Assembly: GCA_028689195.1 (NCBI GenBank)
Contig: JAQTWR010000202.1
Coordinates: forward strand, 1 to 5,763
DNA from: Anaerolineales bacterium
GTDB lineage: Bacteria > Chloroflexota > Anaerolineae > Anaerolineales > Villigracilaceae
Direction: 5' to 3'
Length of the DNA: 5,763 nucleotides
Below, piece by piece: positions 5,710 through 5,763 of this stretch. Made by a program: the position numbers and the translations under genes. Below the pieces are notes generated by a model. The model saw only the letters and a list, made by a program, of their open reading frames with translations. It had not been told where the DNA came from and searched no databases. Numbering within the stretch: the stretch's first letter is position 1; every line of letters begins with the position of its first letter.

Positions 5710-5763
5710 ATGGCAAAAGGCGGACGCCGTTATCCCCTTGTCGTCTATACTCACATGATAGAC
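5710..5763 (+). CDS. Start of an unidentified gene (runs off window)
   Basis: ATG 5710 opens a frame that stays open for all 18 codons to the window edge (MAKGGRRYPLVVYTHMID). A purine-rich AAAGAGAG (5693-5700) lies 9 nt upstream and can serve as ribosome-binding site, inside the last codons of the translin-family gene. The 2-nt gap after that gene's stop repeats the spacing seen between the DUF3467 and translin-family genes, so this is probably the next gene of the same operon. The basic start followed by a hydrophobic strand is not enough to name a family. Confidence 0.6.
   Translation, partial: MAKGGRRYPLVVYTHMID

Overview
The window looks like part of a bacterial chromosome, most likely from an Anaerolineae-type Chloroflexota. 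This placement is inferred from gene content: several GT-C type membrane glycosyltransferases, a DUF3467 protein, a bacterial translin homologue, and dispersed palindromic intergenic repeats. It was not tested by any database search. Composition is moderate in GC and all real genes are densely packed.

Layout. Positions 1-628 (+) hold the 3' end of a membrane glycosyltransferase (GT39/ArnT-like). Its stop codon is separated by one base from the stop of a convergent gene. Positions 630-2483 (-) encode a complete 617-aa GT39-like polytopic membrane protein, and 2565-3944 (-) a 459-aa GT87/DUF2029-like polytopic membrane protein. These two minus-strand genes probably form one transcription unit, with the GT87-like gene first. 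The 81-bp gap between them is almost filled by a REP/BIME-like pair of inverted palindromes (2496-2562). Positions 3945-4230 are the divergent intergenic region. It holds a 124-bp MITE-like element (4003-4126) with matching ends and a perfect 8-bp target duplication, followed by the promoter and leader of ssb. On the plus strand come ssb (4231-4653), a hairpin, a DUF3467 gene (4719-5057), a translin-family gene (5060-5707), and the first 18 codons of another gene (5710 to the window end).

How the genes fit together. The left half is an envelope or surface-polysaccharide locus of GT-C enzymes, which normally use polyprenyl-phosphate sugars at the outer face of the cytoplasmic membrane. The right half is a nucleic-acid-binding cluster: SSB, then a small conserved protein closely coupled to a translin homologue, a fold that binds single-stranded nucleic acid and in Trax/C3PO cuts RNA.

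The most interesting signals are non-coding. (1) The MITE-like element has an internal 8-nt period and appears to supply the -35 box of the GT87-like gene promoter, while the TATAAT -10 is host sequence. (2) In the palindrome pair, the differences between the two arms preserve pairing inside each arm, so the unit under selection may be a small hairpin with tandem G.A pairs. (3) A perfect 12-nt inverted repeat flanks ssb and joins its leader hairpin to the hairpin after its stop.
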